From Candidatus Coatesiibacteriota bacterium (GTDB lineage Bacteria > RBG-13-66-14), in contig WJMB01000205.1 in the NCBI GenBank assembly GCA_014728185.1, forward strand, positions 1 through 24,168: a stretch of 24,168 nt of DNA. The letters run 5' to 3'. Positions 20,463 through 24,168 of the stretch are shown here, piece after piece. Made by a program: the position numbers and the translations under genes. Below the pieces are notes generated by a model. The model searched no databases. It was not told where the DNA came from and saw only the letters and a program-made list of their open reading frames with translations. Every line of letters starts with the position of its first letter. Within the stretch, counting starts at the first letter, position 1.

Positions 20463-22691
20463 CTACTTGCGCGCCTTCTGTACGACGAGTTCGCCGTTTC
20501 GCAACAGGATGCGCAGGGTGGTTTGGCGGCCCAACTCGCCGGTGAATAGGCGGTTGGCGGCCGGAACCAACACCATCCGCTGGAAGGTGTTCTTCAGATA
20601 ACTGGCGCCGAAGGTGGGGGAGAAGCCCTCCTTGGCGACAAGCCGCAGGGCCTGGTCTGTGACCTCTAGGTTGATCCTGCTCTCAGCCATCTTCTCCTGG
20701 GCCCGGGGCAGCAGCTTCTCTTTGAGGATGTGGTAGCAGTCGTCCTCGGTAAGATCACGGAAGAAGATGATGTCGTCGATGTGGTTGAGGAAGTCGGCGC
20801 CCAGGTGTTTCTCCAACTCCAAACGGATACGGTCCGGGTTGCTGCGGTAGCCGTTGTCGCCGCTGTAGCCCACGGCCTCGTAATCCTTGTAGAGGTCGCG
20901 GAAGGCGGTCATGATGATGGTGGCGTCGGAGAAGTGGACGATGTTGCCCGCCGCGTCCAGGTTCCAGCCCTGACTGATGACCTTCTTGATCCAGGCCCGG
21001 GTCTCGGGCTGGGCCTTGTCGATGTTGTCGAAGAGCACCACGCCGTTGGGCAGTTGGCGGATGAGGTTGACCAGGCTGGGGCCTTCCTGGGCGACCAGGG
21101 CGCCAAGCTGGTTCTCGTTTTGGTCCCGATCCAGTTGCAAATCGATCAGGGCATGATCGGAGCCGAAGAAGAACTCGGCCACGGTGCCGGCCATCTTGCT
21201 CTTGCCGCTGCCGGCCGGTCCGATGAACAGCAGTACGCCGTCGGGTCGTTGGGAGTTGACGTCGAAGCGGCTCTTGGTGTAACGGATCACGCCGGAGAGC
21301 GCCTTGACCGCTTCCTCTTGTCCGATAACCCGCTCGCTCAAGTACTCTTCGAGGCGACGGAACTTCTCGCGCAAATCGGCGGTGATGCCCGGGGAGTTGA
21401 TGCCGGTCATCTCGGCCACGGTTTCCTCGACCTCGGCCAGACGGACCTGGGGTTCGTGGTCCTCGCCGCCGCGAATCAAATAGGTCCGCGCCGCTGCCTG
21501 ATCGAGGATGCCGATGGCCGAATCCGGGAAGCGGCGGTGCCGCAGGTAGGTTCCGGCCAGGCGGATGCTGCCCGAGATCGCCGCCCGGGTGATCTTGACG
21601 CCGTGGTGCTTCTCGAGCTCGGCCGCCGAGTCCTCGAGCATGGCCTGGGCGGTGTCCTCGTCGGGTTCGTTGACGCGCAGCAGGTAAAAGCGGCGGCCCA
21701 GGGCCGGATCGCTCTCCACGTAGTTGAAGTAACCCAGGGTGCTGGTGGCGGCGATGATGGTGATGCCCGGGCTGATGATCAGGCCCTTGACGACGTTGGC
21801 CAGGGCGGCGTTGAACTTGCCGCTCTCATCGATGACGTAGCGCTGGATATCCTCGAGATAGAGGACGATCTTGCCGTCGGCTGCGGCCCGGGAGAGCTGC
21901 TCCACCCGGGTGCTGAAGTCCTGCAGGTTATTGACCCCGGAGAACATGCGATCGGGATGGATGTAGATTATCCGCAGATCGGCCAGACGGTCGGGGACCT
22001 CACCGGCGGCCAGGCGCAGAGCGAGCTGCTGGACGATAGTGTCCTTGCCCACCCCGGCGGGGCCGATCAGCAGGGGATTGCGCTTGTGCTTGTGGAGCAG
22101 GATCTCGATCAGCCGGTCGGTCTCGCTCTCGCGGCCGACGCGCTCCAGCAGCTTACCCTCGGCGGCCTGGGCCGTCCAGTCCTCGCCGATCTTCTCCAGC
22201 AGCATCCGCCCCTGGTCCCGGGTGGTCATCAGGAAGCTGTCGATGAGCTTGTCGCGGTCCAGGCCGGCCTTGTCGAAGAACTCGCGCACGGTCTGGTCGG
22301 CGCCACGCACCGCGGCCACGAAGAGGTGGCCGGCCTCGACACTGGCGGCCTTCTCGAGCTGGGCCAGCTCGAAGGAAGCCCCCAGGATCTCCCGGGTGGC
22401 CATAGAAAGCTTGAGCTCACGCGCCCCCGGGTCCTCGTCCGGAGCGTCGTCGATAAGGGACTGCTGGGCGTTGGAGGCCAGGGCGTCCACGTCGACGCCC
22501 ATCCGGCGCAGGTTTTGGCTCTCGCTGACCAGCAGGGCGGCCATCAGTTGGCGCGGCTCGAGTTCGGCCTGGGGAGGCACGAAGCGGGCGGCCTGCTGTA
22601 GCACGGCCTGAGCGGAATCACCCAGTTGGATCGGCTCGGCGGGGCTTCCCTCGGCGGTGTTGTCGGCTTCGTTGATCTGGTTCGGCGTCAT
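20463..22691 (-). CDS. Clp-type double AAA+ ATPase with atypical Walker motifs
   Basis: A 742-residue protein with ClpA/ClpC-type order: Clp_N repeats (about 25-160), AAA+ D1 (about 178-400), AAA+ D2 (about 445-720). No ClpB-type M-domain coiled coil is present, and no ClpP-binding IGF/L loop is obvious. D1: ERVGRESETDRLIEILLH, then GPAGVGKDT (210-218), where the Thr after the P-loop Lys is Asp. Walker B1 is LYLED (usual IDE), and arginine-finger-like R333/R334 sits in LGRRF. D2: GPAGSGKS (491-498) is intact, but Walker B2 is VLFDN (usual DE), with Asn556 at the catalytic Glu. It probably binds nucleotide but hydrolyses poorly, or uses altered chemistry. Its ATG overlaps the amidohydrolase stop (ATGA), and the LytM gene follows 18 bp later. 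Role unknown; perhaps a regulatory unfoldase or scaffold. Confidence 0.85.
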   Translation of the reverse strand: MTPNQINEADNTAEGSPAEPIQLGDSAQAVLQQAARFVPPQAELEPRQLMAALLVSESQNLRRMGVDVDALASNAQQSLIDDAPDEDPGARELKLSMATREILGASFELAQLEKAASVEAGHLFVAAVRGADQTVREFFDKAGLDRDKLIDSFLMTTRDQGRMLLEKIGEDWTAQAAEGKLLERVGRESETDRLIEILLHKHKRNPLLIGPAGVGKDTIVQQLALRLAAGEVPDRLADLRIIYIHPDRMFSGVNNLQDFSTRVEQLSRAAADGKIVLYLEDIQRYVIDESGKFNAALANVVKGLIISPGITIIAATSTLGYFNYVESDPALGRRFYLLRVNEPDEDTAQAMLEDSAAELEKHHGVKITRAAISGSIRLAGTYLRHRRFPDSAIGILDQAAARTYLIRGGEDHEPQVRLAEVEETVAEMTGINSPGITADLREKFRRLEEYLSERVIGQEEAVKALSGVIRYTKSRFDVNSQRPDGVLLFIGPAGSGKSKMAGTVAEFFFGSDHALIDLQLDRDQNENQLGALVAQEGPSLVNLIRQLPNGVVLFDNIDKAQPETRAWIKKVISQGWNLDAAGNIVHFSDATIIMTAFRDLYKDYEAVGYSGDNGYRSNPDRIRLELEKHLGADFLNHIDDIIFFRDLTEDDCYHILKEKLLPRAQEKMAESRINLEVTDQALRLVAKEGFSPTFGASYLKNTFQRMVLVPAANRLFTGELGRQTTLRILLRNGELVVQKARK

Positions 22692-23893
22692 TTACGGGCT
22701 TCCCCCTCCAGCCAGACCTGAACGACCCGGCTGCGGATGTCGAGTGGATCGCCGGCGAAGAGGACCAGGTCGGCCGTCTTGCCGGGTTCGATGCTGCCAA
22801 GTTCCTTTTCCAGGCCCAACAGGCGCGCCGGGTTGAGCGTTATCGCCCGCAGGGCGACCTCACCGGGCAGGTCGTGGGCCACGCAGACCGCAGCGTTGTT
22901 GGTCAACCACTGCACGCCCCAACTGGCGTCGGTCTGGATGCAGATCTCGACGCCGGCCTGGTGAAGCACCGCCGCGTTGGCCAGGTTCAGCCCCAGCAAC
23001 TCCGCCTTGTAGCGCATCTCGATGTAGTGCGGCCCCAGCACACAGGTCACTCCGGCGGCGGCCAGCTCGGGGGCGACCTTGTAGCCTTCGGTGCAGTGCT
23101 CCAGCGAGAGCTGGAGATTGAATTCGTCGGCCACCCGCAGGGCGGTCAGGATATCGTCGGCCCGGTGGGCGTGGCAGCGGGCGAGCAGCTCGCCGTCGAG
23201 GACGGGCAGCAGGGCCTCCTGCTTGAAATCGACCTCGAAGGGCGGCAGGGGTTCCCGCTCCTCGGCGGGCTTGCGGCGCATCGCCCGGACCTTGTCCTGG
23301 TGATGGGCTTTCTTCTCGGCGTAGTTGCGCGCCTTGCGCAAGGCCTGACGCAGCACCGCGGCGTTGGCCATCCGCGTCGCCGGGGTCTTCTTCTGCTCCC
23401 GGTAGACGCTCTTGGGGTTGAACCCCAGGGCCATCTTCATCCCCACGGGGTAACGGCGGACCATCTCGTCGACGGTGCGGCCGCAGGTCCGGATCGCCGC
23501 GCCGGTGCCGCCGATCAGGTTCGCCGAGCCGGGCAGCGTGCAGACCGTGGTCACCCCGCAAGCCAGCACGTCGGGAAAGGCAACGGCATGGGGGTTGAGG
23601 GCGTCGATGACCCGCAGGTGCGGCGTGACGGGATCGGTCATCTCGTTGCCGTCCCAGTTGTCCTCGCCCTGGGCCTCGTTGAAGACGCCGATATGGGCGT
23701 GGGCGTCGATCAGGCCCGGCGTGAGCTGCATGCCCCGGGCCTCGATACGCTCGGCGTCGTCGGGAATGCTTACCCGGCCCTCGGGGCCGACCTCGCGGAT
23801 GCGCCCACCGGCGATGACCACGACGCCGGGTTCGATGACCGGACCGGCGACCGTGTGCACCGCAGCGCCAACAATGACGATTGTTTTTTCCAT
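22688..23893 (-). CDS. amidohydrolase-superfamily metal-dependent hydrolase
   Basis: A 401-residue enzyme of the imidazolonepropionase-related amidohydrolase group. It has an N-terminal beta-sandwich half (VVIAGGRIREVGPEG), then TPGLIDAHAHIGVF with the HxH metal ligands, NPHAVAFPDVLACGVTTVCTLPGSANLIGGTG, GFNPKSVY, CHAHRADDILTALRVADEFNLQLSLEHCTEGYK (further His ligands), QTDASWGVQW with the catalytic Asp, and the closing GSIEPGKTADLVLFAGDPLDI. Substrate cannot be read from sequence; cyclic amides or peptide-like compounds are typical for relatives. No signal peptide, so cytoplasmic. Start: ATG 23893, with GAGGAG rather far upstream (about 12 nt). First gene of the operon with the Clp-like ATPase (4-bp overlap) and LytM protein; a good promoter lies 43 bp upstream. 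Confidence 0.88.
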   Translation of the reverse strand: MEKTIVIVGAAVHTVAGPVIEPGVVVIAGGRIREVGPEGRVSIPDDAERIEARGMQLTPGLIDAHAHIGVFNEAQGEDNWDGNEMTDPVTPHLRVIDALNPHAVAFPDVLACGVTTVCTLPGSANLIGGTGAAIRTCGRTVDEMVRRYPVGMKMALGFNPKSVYREQKKTPATRMANAAVLRQALRKARNYAEKKAHHQDKVRAMRRKPAEEREPLPPFEVDFKQEALLPVLDGELLARCHAHRADDILTALRVADEFNLQLSLEHCTEGYKVAPELAAAGVTCVLGPHYIEMRYKAELLGLNLANAAVLHQAGVEICIQTDASWGVQWLTNNAAVCVAHDLPGEVALRAITLNPARLLGLEKELGSIEPGKTADLVLFAGDPLDIRSRVVQVWLEGEARK

Positions 23894-23935
23894 ATGCGTC
23901 TTTTTCTCCTCTCAAGCTCGCCGTTAACGGACCCC

Positions 23936-23965
23936 ATGATACCAGTTCCGGCCGGATAAGGACAA
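23936..23965 (-). promoter_or_regulatory. sigma-70-type promoter of the amidohydrolase operon
   Basis: On the minus strand TTGTCC (23960-23965), an 18-nt spacer and TATCAT (23936-23941), preceded by TGG, form an extended -10 promoter. The predicted transcript would start about 35 nt before the amidohydrolase ATG. Confidence 0.5.
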
Positions 23966-24098
23966 GACCTTAACCGGACCAGCAGGATTAACGCAAGGCC
24001 GCTCGGAACCACGCCGCCATCGTCACCATGAACCGACTCGGCGCCCCGGGAGCGACCTTCGCCGAAACTCACCAAGGCCACCAGCCCCCGCCCGGCCC

Positions 24099-24168
24099 GG
24101 CGTTGGCACGTTTCTTGCAGCAGGGCGGGGCGGCCGATTGGACGACCCAGCCCCGGACTCCGCAAGAA
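24099..24168. repeat. inverted-repeat element, copy 3, cut by the window edge
   Basis: The left arm GGCGTTGGCACGTTTCTTGC (24099-24118) is identical to copy 2, as are the next 13 spacer bases (AGCAGGGCGGGGC). The right arm starts at 24162 with GCAAGAA and runs out of the window. Spacer length (43 bp) equals copy 2, and the spacer end GGACTCC resembles copy 1. It lies about 205 bp upstream of the amidohydrolase operon, whose direction matches the inward-facing minus-strand core. Confidence 0.75.

Noticed and set aside
20730..22601. Plus-strand open frame opposite the Clp-like ATPase
   Set aside because: Antisense shadow of a gene with clear AAA+ motifs and a good operon context.

Overview
The window is high-GC bacterial chromosome. 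It has a dense set of housekeeping and accessory genes, mostly on the minus strand, separated by unusually large and less GC-rich intergenic islands full of short repeats. No rRNA, tRNA, CRISPR array, phage module or intact transposase gene was found. Two (probably three) secreted DNRLRE-domain proteins ending in a shared SWGxIK tail, a thermus/archaeal-type ProS and many GTG starts suggest an uncultured candidate-phylum bacterium. Coatesbacteria-like or Eisenbacteria-like lineages are guesses only; the sequence does not fix the taxon.

Left part (1-4.4 kb, minus strand): an Entner-Doudoroff cluster. dephospho-CoA kinase (coaE) overlaps KDPG aldolase (eda) by 4 bp. After a gap come a small secreted protein, a 6-phosphogluconate dehydratase-like enzyme (edd), a 140-aa unknown, and the first 41 codons of a PfkB sugar kinase resembling 2-keto-3-deoxygluconate kinase. 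Together these would turn 6-phosphogluconate and KDG into KDPG, then pyruvate and glyceraldehyde 3-phosphate.

Middle (4.6-16.3 kb): proS; an FtsB/DivIC-like division protein divergent from a two-domain protein with a C-terminal DUF2007 domain; a WYL-domain regulator; two DNRLRE secreted proteins; and a three-gene run (Isf-type iron-sulfur flavoprotein, second flavodoxin-fold reductase, ferritin-like lipoprotein). A third DNRLRE gene is present as a frameshifted, stop-less relic. The gaps between these genes hold a MITE-like family with GGGATTATCAC termini and perfect 8-bp target duplications, including a nested insertion cluster at 13.7-15.4 kb.

Right part (16.6-24.2 kb): gyrA on the plus strand converges on a minus-strand operon of amidohydrolase, Clp-type double AAA+ ATPase and membrane-anchored LytM/M23 protein. 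The ATPase and the LytM protein both have altered catalytic residues, so they look like a paired set of degenerate, possibly regulatory factors.

Three copies of a second repeat (4.4, 19.1 and 24.1 kb) consist of inverted arms whose core, TTGGCACGTTTCTTGC, is a perfect match to the sigma-54 -24/-12 promoter consensus, pointing inward from both sides. This element and the MITE family are the most unusual features of the window.
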